Of a DNA stretch of 19,001 nucleotides, positions 6,251 to 13,345 are shown piece after piece. A model generated the notes under the pieces. It did no database searches, was not told where the DNA came from, and saw nothing but the letters and a program-made list of their open reading frames with translations. This stretch comes from JBOGFI01 sp050743365 (lineage in GTDB: Bacteria; Actinomycetota; Acidimicrobiia; IMCC26256; JACDBD01). How positions within the stretch are numbered: position 1 is the first letter of the stretch; each line of letters starts with the position of its first letter. The stretch is from the NCBI GenBank assembly GCA_050743365.1, contig JBOGFI010000238.1:1-19001 (forward strand), written 5' to 3'. The position numbers and the translations under genes were made by a program.

Positions 6251-6838
6251 TCAGGCGGCGCAGGCCGACAGCGCCCCTGACGGCAGCTCGCCCCGGAGGG
6301 TCTCGAGGGCGAACCGGTACGGAGACCCGGACGAGTAGGGCGGGCAGGACGCGTCCGCCTGCGGGCACGGCTCCAGCTCTTCGCGGTCGACCGGCCGGCC
6401 CCGCCCGTCGTAGAAGCCGAGGTCGAGCGGCACCGCCACCCCCGACATCGTGAACGAGCTGGTCGACGGGGCCTCGTACACGAAGAGCATCCCGCCGTAG
6501 GGGTCGAGCCCCTCCCGGCCCCGCAGGCCGTCGACCCGTTCCTGGAGCTCGTCCGCCACGACCAGGCGCAAGCACCGGTCACCGACGGCCAGGCGAACCT
6601 CGGTGAGCCCGGGGAACCGGGCGCCGGCGGGCGCGGCATCCTCGAGCGCGGCGGCGATCCCGGTCCCGCTTGGAAGCGGCGCTGGCTCGTGGTCCCGTCG
6701 GCTCGCGAGGGCGATGAGGCCCATGGCTATGCCGGCGACCGCGACGAACGCGAGAAAAAGGCTCGGTCCCAGCCTGGGTGTGACGCCCCAAGGGAAGCTA
6801 GGTCGCGGCGTAGAGGCCGAGCGCCTCGGCGACGTCAT
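6251..6838 (-). CDS. membrane-anchored DUF192 protein
   Basis: A 195-residue protein with a cytoplasmic, proline-rich start, one membrane helix (about residues 24-46) and an outside DUF192 domain. The domain pattern is GLRGREGLDPYGGMLFVYEA (104-123), then SFTMSGVAVPLDLGFYDGRG (128-147), then a Cys pair in CPQADASC (158-165) and the closing YRFALETLRGELPSGAL (174-190). DUF192 has no established enzymatic role; it is found as a small exported or anchored domain. The only plausible upstream start is ATG 6838. That makes it overlap the 3' end of panB by 41 bp in another frame, so translational coupling is likely. The next in-frame ATG would fall inside the membrane helix. Confidence 0.85.
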   Translation of the reverse strand: MTSPRRSASTPRPSFPWGVTPRLGPSLFLAFVAVAGIAMGLIALASRRDHEPAPLPSGTGIAAALEDAAPAGARFPGLTEVRLAVGDRCLRLVVADELQERVDGLRGREGLDPYGGMLFVYEAPSTSSFTMSGVAVPLDLGFYDGRGRPVDREELEPCPQADASCPPYSSGSPYRFALETLRGELPSGALSACAA

Positions 6839-7652
6839 CGGCGAGATGGTAGGTCTCGTCGCTGGCGGGGAACCGCCCCGACCGCACGTCGTCGGCGAAA
6901 CGCGCCACCGCCGAGGTGGCGTCCGCCTTCAGGGACGCGTACCGGCGGACGAACTTCGGCGTGAGCCGGTCCTCGAGGCCGAGCAGGTCGTGGTACACGA
7001 GCACCTGGCCGTCGCAGTGGCGGCCGGCTCCGATCCCGATGGTCGGGACCGGCACGGCGTCGGTGACGAGGCGGGCGACCGCGTCGGGCACGCACTCGAG
7101 GACGATGGCGAAGCAGCCCGTCTCGGCCAGCGCCACCGCGTCGTCGACGATGGCCTGGGCCGCGTCCAGCTGCTTGCCCTGCACCTTGAACCCCCCCAGG
7201 GCGTGCACCGACTGCGGGGTGAGCCCGAGGTGGCCCATGACGGGGATCTCGGCGTCGAGGATGGCTCGCACGGCGTCGAGGCGCTTGCGGCCGCCCTCGA
7301 GCTTCACTGCCGCCGCACCCGCCCGCACCAGCTCGGCGGCGTTGCGGACCGTCTCCTCCCGGGAGAGGTGGTAGCTCAGCCAGGGCAGGTCGCCCACGAC
7401 GAGCGCCCGGGGCCGCGCCCGGGCCACGGCGGCGACGTGGTGCGCCATGTCGGCGGTCGTCACCTGGAGCGTGTCGTCGTAGCCGAGCACCACCATGGCG
7501 ACCGAGTCGCCGACCAGGATGATGTCGACGCCGGCGTCGTCGGCCACCCGCGCCGACGGTGCGTCGTAGGCCGTGACCATCACCAGCGGCGGGCCTTCGC
7601 CCTTGCGGGCCCGGACGTCGGGCGCGCTGACCGTGCGCTCCGGAGCAGCCAT
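6798..7652 (-). CDS. panB: 3-methyl-2-oxobutanoate hydroxymethyltransferase
   Basis: A 284-residue cytoplasmic enzyme making ketopantoate from 2-oxoisovalerate and methylene-tetrahydrofolate, the first committed step of pantothenate and CoA synthesis. The TIM-barrel motifs are all present: MVTAYDAPSARVADDAGVD (25-43), LVGDSVAMVVLGYDDT (46-61), GDLPWLSY (87-94), AVKLEGG (115-121), GHLGLTPQSVHALGGFKVQG (140-159), VLECVP (184-189) and GIGAG (206-210). The metal and substrate residues correspond to D49, D88, K117, E119 and E186. The start ATG at 7652 has GGAGG about 8 nt upstream. A -10-like TACGCT lies at 7702-7707 (minus) in the 80 bp shared with the divergent small gene. No panC or panD is adjacent. 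Confidence 0.95.
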   Translation of the reverse strand: MAAPERTVSAPDVRARKGEGPPLVMVTAYDAPSARVADDAGVDIILVGDSVAMVVLGYDDTLQVTTADMAHHVAAVARARPRALVVGDLPWLSYHLSREETVRNAAELVRAGAAAVKLEGGRKRLDAVRAILDAEIPVMGHLGLTPQSVHALGGFKVQGKQLDAAQAIVDDAVALAETGCFAIVLECVPDAVARLVTDAVPVPTIGIGAGRHCDGQVLVYHDLLGLEDRLTPKFVRRYASLKADATSAVARFADDVRSGRFPASDETYHLADDVAEALGLYAAT

Positions 7653-7720
7653 CTCCGAACCTCCACCGTCCAGGGCACCCACGGCTCCCGGCGGCGACGG
7701 CAGCGTAGCCCACCCCTCGT

Positions 7721-7726
7721 TATCGT
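7721..7726 (+). promoter_or_regulatory. -10 hexamer for leaderless CxxC gene
   Basis: TATCGT followed by GAGGCG and the GTG start at 7733, an exact 6-nt leaderless spacing. It lies in the divergent region shared with panB. Confidence 0.5.
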
Positions 7727-7732
7727 GAGGCG

Positions 7733-7930
7733 GTGGAAGTGGTGTGCGAGAACTGCGGGTTCCCCGACGAGGAGCTCGGGCTCGTGCGCCGGGTGTACGT
7801 GACGCCCGAGTCGTGGGACACCCCCGCCTCCTCGCAGGTGATCGAGGCGCCCGAGCTCTGGTGCGTCCCCTGTCGCTCCCAGTACCCGCACGAGCCGGTG
7901 GAGTCGGGAGACGAGGAGGACGTCCCCTGA
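7733..7930 (+). CDS. small CxxC...CxxC protein, putative zinc ribbon
   Basis: A 65-residue protein I do not recognise by name. Two Cys pairs, CENC near residue 5 and CVPC near residue 44, could bind one zinc ion as a ribbon. The end is acidic (ESGDEEDVP). The GTG start at 7733 is supported by a TATCGT hexamer 6 nt upstream and gives a protein that begins directly with the first Cys knuckle. It is divergent from panB and convergent with the DUF5318 gene, with 27 bp between the stops. The codon pattern is consistent with real coding. A protein-binding or regulatory role is only a guess. Confidence 0.6.
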   Translation: MEVVCENCGFPDEELGLVRRVYVTPESWDTPASSQVIEAPELWCVPCRSQYPHEPVESGDEEDVP

Positions 7931-7957
7931 CGCCGGTGCGGACCGGGCCGGGTTGCA

Positions 7958-8323
7958 TCACACGGCGTGGCGGCGCCCGAGGAGGTAGCGACGGTCGAGG
8001 TGGTTCCAGGAGCAGTCGAGGCACACCTCGACCACGTAGCAGACGAACTCGTCGTACGCCGCGCCGAGCTTCGCGAGCTCGGCGTCGTTGGTGATGCAGC
8101 GCCCGTTCGCGGCTTTGAGCTTGTCTCCGTACACATAGGACACGAGCCGTACGTTCCCCTCGCCGCAGATCGGGCAGTCGCGCGCGGCCGGCTCTCCGAC
8201 GTTGCGGCCGGCGCGTAGCAGCTCGGGGTGCGCATCGCACACGTCGATGCGGGTGAGCGCGCCCCGGCGGAAGTCCCGCAGGACGGCCCTGCGGGCCAGG
8301 ACGTAGTCGACGTGCCCGGGCAC
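7958..8323 (-). CDS. DUF5318 family protein
   Basis: A 121-residue actinobacterial protein of unknown function. It matches the DUF5318 pattern: VDYVLARRAVLRDFRRGALT (5-24), VCDAHPELLRAGRNVGEPA (28-46), CPICGE (50-55), LVSYVYGDKLK (60-70), and an ending YVVEVCLDCSWNHLDRRYLL (95-114). CPIC and CLDC make a probable zinc site. The mycobacterial relative sits near ponA1 and ino1, and the same neighbourhood appears here (ino1 and padR next door, the rpsF-dnaB block beyond), which supports the assignment. No penicillin-binding protein gene is present in this window. The start GTG 8323 is 6 nt after TACACT on the minus strand. Confidence 0.85.
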   Translation of the reverse strand: MPGHVDYVLARRAVLRDFRRGALTRIDVCDAHPELLRAGRNVGEPAARDCPICGEGNVRLVSYVYGDKLKAANGRCITNDAELAKLGAAYDEFVCYVVEVCLDCSWNHLDRRYLLGRRHAV

Positions 8324-8329
8324 GGGCGC

Positions 8330-8335
8330 AGTGTA
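8330..8335 (-). promoter_or_regulatory. -10 hexamer for leaderless DUF5318 gene
   Basis: TACACT on the minus strand, then GCGCCC, then the GTG start at 8323. Confidence 0.5.
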
Positions 8336-8410
8336 GGAGCCGGTCGGCCCAGCCGCGCCCGGCTACCCGAGCAGCCGGGAACGAACGAGCCGAGATGAAC
8401 GGACGGGGTC

Positions 8411-8439
8411 TTGACGGTGACGCGCCGGGGGCGCATAAT
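8411..8439 (+). promoter_or_regulatory. sigma-70 type promoter of padR-ino1
   Basis: TTGACG (8411-8416), a 17-bp spacer and CATAAT (8434-8439). This is the best -35/-10 pair in the window. The predicted start of transcription is about 8446, just before the palindrome that may be the PadR operator. Confidence 0.6.
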
Positions 8440-8459
8440 CCGGCCCCTGTGTAACACGA

Positions 8460-8476
8460 TATATCGAGCCGATATA
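8460..8476. promoter_or_regulatory. palindromic operator candidate for PadR
   Basis: TATATCG and CGATATA form a perfect inverted repeat around AGC. It is AT-rich in a very GC-rich setting and sits between the predicted transcription start and the padR start codon. It is probably the autoregulatory site of the PadR protein. The right arm runs into TATACT (8473-8478), which could also serve as a second -10. Confidence 0.6.
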
Positions 8477-8490
8477 CTGGGGTGCTACCG

Positions 8491-9120
8491 GTGCTGGACC
8501 TCGCCATCCTGGGGTTGCTCAAGGAGCAGCCCCTCCACGGCTACGAGCTGAAGAAGCGCCTGGGCGAGACCCTCGGGGTCCTCTGGGGGGTGTCGTTCGG
8601 GTCGCTCTATCCGGCGTTGCGCCGCCTCGAGCGCGACGGCGCGATCGAGACCGTGGGGGCCACCGGGGCCCCGGGGTCGACCCGGGCGAGCATGCCCGCC
8701 ACCGGGTCGATCAGCGGCGAGGCGGCGGCCGCCCGCCTCCATCGGGTGCCGAAGCCGAACCGGCGGGCCCGCAAGGCCTACCGGATCACCGAGCGCGGCG
8801 ACCACCGCTTCGCCGAGCTGCTCGCCGCCGGAGACACCTCGACCGGCGACGGGGAGAGGGCCTTCGCGCTCAAGCTCGCCTTCTGTCGACACCTGCCGAG
8901 CGCGGCGCGCCTCGAGCTCCTCGAGCAGCGCCGTGCCGACCTCACCGACCGGCTCGGCCGCTCACGCCGGGCGCGACCCGGCCGCGCCGATCGCTACACC
9001 CGCTCCCTCGTGGAGCACCGCACGCAGTCCCTCGAGCGCGACCTCGAGTGGGTCGCCGAGCTCATCGCTGCGGAGCGGAGACTGCTTCCCCACGACACAC
9101 CGAAAGGAGCCACGGCATGA
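8491..9120 (+). CDS. PadR family transcriptional regulator
   Basis: A winged-helix repressor-type protein, cytoplasmic and dimeric. The start GTG 8491 gives the family N-terminus LDLAILGLLKEQPLHGYELK and has GGGGTG 6 nt upstream; GTG 8482 is an alternative three codons earlier. The recognition region reads GVSFGSLYPALRRLERDGAI. The wing between this and KAYRITERG is enlarged to about 40 residues of Ala/Gly/Ser/Arg. The C-terminal part (about 110-205) is long and helical, as in the mycobacterial PadR protein next to ino1 (Rv0047c). The stop overlaps the ino1 start (ATGA), so the two are one transcript. A perfect palindrome upstream is the likely operator, implying control of inositol synthesis. 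The inducer is unknown. Confidence 0.9.
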   Translation: MLDLAILGLLKEQPLHGYELKKRLGETLGVLWGVSFGSLYPALRRLERDGAIETVGATGAPGSTRASMPATGSISGEAAAARLHRVPKPNRRARKAYRITERGDHRFAELLAAGDTSTGDGERAFALKLAFCRHLPSAARLELLEQRRADLTDRLGRSRRARPGRADRYTRSLVEHRTQSLERDLEWVAELIAAERRLLPHDTPKGATA

Positions 9121-10193
9121 CTGGCAAGAAGATCCGAGTCGCCCTCGCCGGCATCGGCAACTGCGCCAGCAGCCTCGTGCAGGGCGTCGAGTTCTACCGC
9201 AAAGCCGACCCCGCCGAGTGGGTACCGGGCCTCATGCACGTCGTGCTCGGCGGCTACCACGTCGGTGACGTGGAGTTCGTCGCCGCCTTCGACGTCGACG
9301 CGGCGAAGGTCGGCCTCGACGTCGGCAAGGCCATCTTCGCCAGCCAGAACAACACGATCCACTTTGCCGACGTCGACGAGATCGGCGTCGAGGTGCAGCG
9401 CGGGCCGACGTTCGACGGTCTCGGCACCTATTACCGCCAGACGGTAGAGGAGTCGCCCGCCGAGCCGATCGACGTCGCGGAGGTCCTGCGCGGCACCAAA
9501 GCCGACGTCCTCGTGAGCTACCTGCCCGTGGGCTCGGAGCAGGCGCAGCGTCACTACGCCCAGGCATGCCTCGACGCGGGCGTGGCCTTCGTGAACGCGA
9601 TCCCGGTGTTCATCGCCAGCGACCCCGTGTGGGCGCAGCGCTTCACGGACGCCGGGGTGCCGATCGTGGGCGACGACATCAAGAGCCAGGTCGGCTCCAC
9701 GATCGTGCACCGGATCCTCACGCGCTTGTTCGAGGACCGCGGGATGGTGCTCGACCGCACTTACCAGCTCAACTTCGGCGGCAACATGGACTTCAAGAAC
9801 ATGCTCGAGCGCGAGCGCCTGATGTCGAAGAAGATCTCCAAGACCCAGGCCGTGACCAGCCAGGTCGAGCACGGGCTCGAGCCCGGAGCCGTCCACATCG
9901 GCCCGTCCGACCACGTGCCCTGGCTCGACGACCGCAAGTGGGCCTACATCCGGCTCGAGGGCCGTAACTTCGGCAACGTCCCGCTCAACCTCGAGCTCAA
10001 GCTCGAGGTGTGGGACTCGCCCAACTCGGCGGGGGTGATCATCGACGCCCTCCGGTGCGCCAAGCTCGCCCTCGACCGCGGCATCGGCGGGCCGCTCCTC
10101 GGCCCGTCGGCGTACTTCATGAAGTCGCCGCCGGTGCAGTACCGCGACGAGGAGGCCCGCGAGATGGTGGAGTCGTTCGCGGTCGGCGAGTAA
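9117..10193 (+). CDS. ino1: inositol-3-phosphate synthase
   Basis: A 358-residue NAD-dependent enzyme converting glucose 6-phosphate to inositol 3-phosphate. The product feeds phosphatidylinositol and, in many Actinobacteria, mycothiol. The NAD site is VALAGIGNCASSLVQG (about 8-23). The synthase core follows: DVLVSYLPVGSEQAQ, then DDIKSQVGSTIVHR, then LNFGGNMDFKNMLERERL, then SKKISKTQAV, and the C-terminal NSAGVIIDALRCAKLALDRG. All are family hallmarks, and the length fits the short actinobacterial type rather than the longer eukaryotic one. ATG 9117 overlaps the padR stop, and AAAGGAG lies 9-10 nt upstream. The pairing with padR is the same as in mycobacteria. Confidence 0.96.
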   Translation: MTGKKIRVALAGIGNCASSLVQGVEFYRKADPAEWVPGLMHVVLGGYHVGDVEFVAAFDVDAAKVGLDVGKAIFASQNNTIHFADVDEIGVEVQRGPTFDGLGTYYRQTVEESPAEPIDVAEVLRGTKADVLVSYLPVGSEQAQRHYAQACLDAGVAFVNAIPVFIASDPVWAQRFTDAGVPIVGDDIKSQVGSTIVHRILTRLFEDRGMVLDRTYQLNFGGNMDFKNMLERERLMSKKISKTQAVTSQVEHGLEPGAVHIGPSDHVPWLDDRKWAYIRLEGRNFGNVPLNLELKLEVWDSPNSAGVIIDALRCAKLALDRGIGGPLLGPSAYFMKSPPVQYRDEEAREMVESFAVGE

Positions 10194-10218
10194 GCGCGCC
10201 GGTGGCGCAGCGGCACCT

Positions 10219-10224
10219 TACGAT
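10219..10224 (+). promoter_or_regulatory. -10 hexamer for leaderless methyltransferase gene
   Basis: TACGAT, then GGCGCG, then the GTG start at 10231. It is nearly identical to the arrangement before the two-TM gene at 928 (TACGAT, GACGCC, GTGAGC). Confidence 0.5.
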
Positions 10225-10230
10225 GGCGCG

Positions 10231-10917
10231 GTGAGCAACACCGAGAGCTGGGAGCGCGTCGCCGCCCGCGCCACCACCGACCCGCCCACCGACGCCGTGC
10301 GCTACGGGCCCGACGGGCCCTCGGAGAGCGACCTGCGCCTGCTCGGCGACGTGGAGGGCAAGCGGGCTCTCGACCTCGGCTGCGGGGCGGGGCAGGCTGC
10401 GATCGCGCTCGCCAAGCAGGGTGCCCACGCGGTCGCGGTCGACGCGTCGGCCCGGCAGCTCGAGCGAGGCAAGCGGCTGGCCGCCCGCGAGGAGGTCCGC
10501 ATCGAGTGGCACGAGGGCGACCTCGCCGACCTCGCCTTCCTGCGAGCCGACTCCATCGACCTGGCGTTCAGCGCTTTCGCCGTCGCCGAGGTCGAGGACC
10601 TGGGCCGGCTCTTCCGGCAGGTGCACCGGGTGCTGCGACCCCACTCGGTGTTCGTGTTCTCCTACGAGCACCCCATGACCCTGTGCACCGGCGAGGAGGG
10701 GACGGCCGTGGTCCGCTCGTACTTCGAGCCGGGCCCGATGGCCGTGGAGCGCGACGGCGAGCCGGTCCAGGTCTACCCGCGCACGATCGCCGGCGTGTTC
10801 GCGGAGCTGGGCCGCGCCGGCTTCCGGGTGGAGGTCGTCGTGGAGCCCCGCCCCACGGGAGCCGACACCCCGGTGCCCTCGACGATCGTCTGGCGGGCGC
10901 GCAAGGAGGGGATGTAG
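10231..10917 (+). CDS. class I SAM-dependent methyltransferase
   Basis: A 228-residue cytoplasmic methyltransferase of the UbiE/methyltransferase-11 type; the substrate is unknown. SAM-binding motif I is RALDLGCGAGQAAIALAKQG (45-64), followed by the acidic residue after the second strand (AVDAS, D71), WHEGDLADL (93-101), and motif IV-like DLAFSAFAVAEVEDLG (110-125) with HRVLRPHSVFVFSYEHP (132-148). The GTG start at 10231 follows TACGAT by 6 nt, implying its own leaderless promoter rather than read-through from ino1, 37 bp upstream. It is convergent with the CCA-adding enzyme gene across a GC hairpin. Small-molecule methylation is more likely than RNA methylation, but this is weakly held. Confidence 0.85.
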   Translation: MSNTESWERVAARATTDPPTDAVRYGPDGPSESDLRLLGDVEGKRALDLGCGAGQAAIALAKQGAHAVAVDASARQLERGKRLAAREEVRIEWHEGDLADLAFLRADSIDLAFSAFAVAEVEDLGRLFRQVHRVLRPHSVFVFSYEHPMTLCTGEEGTAVVRSYFEPGPMAVERDGEPVQVYPRTIAGVFAELGRAGFRVEVVVEPRPTGADTPVPSTIVWRARKEGM

Positions 10918-10940
10918 GGAAGCCGCCGCGGCCCGGGCCT

Positions 10941-10961
10941 GCCCCGGCCGCCGTCCGGGGC
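10941..10961. terminator. GC hairpin between convergent genes
   Basis: GCCCCGG (10941-10947) pairs perfectly with CCGGGGC (10955-10961) around a 7-nt loop. It lies between the methyltransferase stop (10917) and the CCA enzyme stop (10969), so it could serve both strands. No T-tract is seen on either side. Confidence 0.45.
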
Positions 10962-10968
10962 GCGTCCG

Positions 10969-12375
10969 TCAGCCGGACTCGCCCGGGGGCTCGATCCCCC
11001 GCTCCCGGGCCCAGCCCTCGAGGCGGCGGTAGGCGTCGGTCTCGTCGATGGGGCCCTCGTCGAGGCGGGCCTCGAGCAGGAAGTCGAGGGCCTCGCCCAC
11101 CAGCGGACCGGGCGGGATCCCGAGGAACGCCATGACCTGCCGGCCGTCGAGGGGTGGGCGGATCCGGTCGAGCTCCTCTTGCTCGCGCAACGCGGCGATG
11201 CGCGCGTCGAGGTCGTCCATGCGCCGGTTCAGCGCCCGCGCCCGGGCCCGGTTCCGGGTGGTGCAGTCGCAGCGCACGAGATGGTTGAGGTCGTCGAGCA
11301 GCGGGCCGGCGTCGCGCACGTAGCGGCGCACGGCGCGGTCGGTCCAGCCCATGGCGTACGTGTGGATACGCAGGTGGAGGTAGACCAGACGGGCCACCTC
11401 GTCGACCATCTCGCGCGGGTACCGCAGCGCCCGGAGCCGCTCCTCGGTCATGCGCGCCCCGACCACCTCGTGGTGGTGGAAGCTGACGCCGCCGGGGCCG
11501 ATCGAGCGGGTCTTGGGCTTGCCGATGTCGTGGAGGAGCGCGGCGAGGCGGACCCGCAGCTCGGGCCGGGTGTTGCGCACCACGGCGATCGTGTGCGCGA
11601 GCACGTCCTTGTGCTGGTGGACCGGGTCCTGCTCGAGCTGCATCGCGTTGAGCTCGGGCAGGAACTCGTCGGACAGGCCGGTCCGGGTGAGGAACCACAG
11701 CCCCGCCGAGGGGTCGAGTGTCACCAGCAGCTTCGAGAGCTCGTCGCGGATGCGCTCGGCGCTGACGATCTCGAGCCGGCCGTGCAGCTCGACGACCGCC
11801 GCGACGAGCGCGACGTCGGGCTCGAGGTCGAACGCGGCAATGAAGCGGGCAGCGCGGAGCATCCGGAGGGGATCGTCGAGGAAGGAGACCTCGGGCCCGA
11901 GCGGTGTGCGGAGACGGCGCGCCGCCAGGTCGCCGCCGCCCCCGAACGGGTCGACCAGCCTGGGCTCGGGCAGCTCCAGCGCCATGGCGTTGATCGTGAA
12001 GTCGCGTCGCGACAGATCGGTCTCGAGGTCGTCGGCGAATGCGACCTCGGGCTTGCGGCTCTCGGGCCGGTAGACCTCGGCCCGGAACGTGGTGATCTCG
12101 AGGCGCATCCCCGCGACCTCACACCCCACCGTGCCGAACCGCTGCCCCTGGAGCCACACATGATCGGCCCAGCCCCGCACGATGCGCCCGGTTTCGTCGG
12201 GACGCGCGCTGGTGGCGATGTCGGCGTCCTCGTGGGCACGGTCGAGGAGGGCGTCGCGCACGGTGCCTCCGACGAGGTAACACGTGTGACCGGCGGCGCG
12301 AAGCCGCCCGGCCAGTTGCTGGACCGGCGAGTCAGGATCGAGCAGCGGGCGGAGCCGCGCGGGAACTTCGGTCAC
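10969..12375 (-). CDS. CCA tRNA nucleotidyltransferase
   Basis: A 468-residue enzyme that adds or repairs the CCA end of tRNAs (class II nucleotidyltransferase). The head domain has CYLVGGTVRDALL (32-44), the catalytic pair in EDADIATS (D50 and D52 are the likely metal ligands), RRDFTINAMALELP (123-136), and DDPLRMLRAARF (167-178). The C-terminal half holds an HD-type domain, with HTIAVV and AALLHDIGKPKTR, then the C-terminal helices. The mycobacterial orthologue is annotated pcnA and precedes the DUF6049-murJ genes; here three other genes lie between. The start GTG 12375 gives the family-like beginning TEVPARLRPLLDP and lies 6 nt after GAGAAT, a variant of the leaderless pattern. The longer open frame upstream is low-complexity and unsupported. 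Confidence 0.93.
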   Translation of the reverse strand: MTEVPARLRPLLDPDSPVQQLAGRLRAAGHTCYLVGGTVRDALLDRAHEDADIATSARPDETGRIVRGWADHVWLQGQRFGTVGCEVAGMRLEITTFRAEVYRPESRKPEVAFADDLETDLSRRDFTINAMALELPEPRLVDPFGGGGDLAARRLRTPLGPEVSFLDDPLRMLRAARFIAAFDLEPDVALVAAVVELHGRLEIVSAERIRDELSKLLVTLDPSAGLWFLTRTGLSDEFLPELNAMQLEQDPVHQHKDVLAHTIAVVRNTRPELRVRLAALLHDIGKPKTRSIGPGGVSFHHHEVVGARMTEERLRALRYPREMVDEVARLVYLHLRIHTYAMGWTDRAVRRYVRDAGPLLDDLNHLVRCDCTTRNRARARALNRRMDDLDARIAALREQEELDRIRPPLDGRQVMAFLGIPPGPLVGEALDFLLEARLDEGPIDETDAYRRLEGWARERGIEPPGESG

Positions 12376-12516
12376 CGCCTCATTCTCGCTCGCCCCGGCG
12401 CGACCCGGACCGGCATTCGCCCGAGTGGCATCCGCCAACTCGCGTCGCCGGTTCGGTACGGTCACCCCGAGCCGCGTACGGAAGCAGCGCGGTGCGCCGG
12501 ATCTGGTGGTGAGTGA

Positions 12517-12777
12517 ATGAGGCTGTGCGAGCGGCCGGGCTGTAACGCAGAAGCGGCGGCGACGTTCACGTTCAGCAGCGCCCACGGCATCGTGTGGCTG
12601 GATCGCCTCGGGAGCGTGTCGGGGGCCGCCGGACGGCTCTGCGCCCGCCACGCCGATTCCCTCGTGCCGCCGCGCGGCTGGCAGCTCCACGACCGCCGCG
12701 CGCCCGATCCCGCCGACCTCCTCGACGCCCGCAGCCCCCTCCTCGCCCGCGCATTCCGAGGCGCCCGCGCCAGCTGA
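12517..12777 (+). CDS. DUF3499-like small Cys protein
   Basis: An 86-residue protein with the layout CERPGC (4-9), a hydrophobic middle, then LCARHADSLVPPRGW (41-55). This resembles the actinobacterial DUF3499 family (CxRPGC ... LCxxHAxRLxxPRGW), a likely small zinc-binding protein of unknown function. The tail after residue 60 is not conserved in my memory of the family. The start ATG 12517 is preceded by GGTGGTGAG. A TACGGT hexamer occurs about 60 bp upstream as a possible -10. The gene is divergent from the CCA enzyme gene. Confidence 0.7.
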   Translation: MRLCERPGCNAEAAATFTFSSAHGIVWLDRLGSVSGAAGRLCARHADSLVPPRGWQLHDRRAPDPADLLDARSPLLARAFRGARAS

Positions 12778-12871
12778 CGACGGGATGCCTTCCGCCGCGG
12801 CGGTCGGCGACCACCGGTGCTACCGTCACGACGGGCGCGCGAACGAGCCCGCGCACGAGAGAGGCCCGAGA

Positions 12872-13345
12872 ATGGCTGCCGGTTCCGACGCCTGGCAGTG
12901 GTTCTGGCTGGCCGCCGTCGTGATCCTGGCCCTGAGCGAGATCATCACTCCGTTCCTGTTCTTCATGATCTCGTTCGCGCTCGGTGCCGCGCTCGCAGCG
13001 GTCGCCGCGTTCCTCGGCGCTGCGCTCGTCGTGCAGTGGACCCTCTTCGTCGTCGGCAGCGGCGTCTCGCTGGGCCTGCTCGCGCCGCTGGGCCGCCGGA
13101 TGGCGCGCGAGGCCAGCGACGACGACCACGAAGGGGCGATGCGTTGGGTGGGCCGGCTGGCCGTCGTCATCGAGCCGATCCTCCCCACCGAGCTGAGCGG
13201 GCTGGTTCGGCGCCGCCGGGGGGCTCGCCGAGATGCTGCTCGACGACGGCCAAGCGAGGCCGGCAGAGATTCAGGCGCCGTCGGCCTGACCCCCCGACCA
13301 CAGCCGGCGCGCCGCTTCCACCACCTCGCCGCCGGGACCGCCTGA
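12872..13345 (+). CDS. NfeD-like membrane protein, probable 3' frameshift
   Basis: The protein starts MAAGSDAWQWFWLAAVVILA and has about three membrane helices (residues about 9-70, including LSEIITPFLFFMISFALGAA). A charged linker and the beginning of an NfeD-type OB domain follow (MRWVGRLAVVIEPILPTELS, 90-109). NfeD proteins work with stomatin/flotillin-like partners and membrane proteases in membrane quality control; no such partner is seen here. After residue about 112 the frame becomes Arg-rich and overlaps the convergent deacetylase gene by 75 bp. In the +1 frame from about 13206 the sequence reads FGAAGGLAEMLLDDGQARPA and stops at 13289, which looks more like real protein. A frameshift, or a sequencing error, near 13203-13208 is likely. 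ATG 12872 has GAGAGAGG upstream. Confidence 0.65.
   Translation: MAAGSDAWQWFWLAAVVILALSEIITPFLFFMISFALGAALAAVAAFLGAALVVQWTLFVVGSGVSLGLLAPLGRRMAREASDDDHEGAMRWVGRLAVVIEPILPTELSGLVRRRRGARRDAARRRPSEAGRDSGAVGLTPRPQPARRFHHLAAGTA

Noticed and set aside
6603..7802. 399-codon plus-strand frame opposite panB
   Set aside because: Shadow of panB; no family pattern and biased composition.
7653..8522. Extension of the panB frame upstream to give a 574-residue protein
   Set aside because: PanB begins at ATG 7652 with its own Shine-Dalgarno; the extension is Arg/Pro-rich and crosses two other supported genes.
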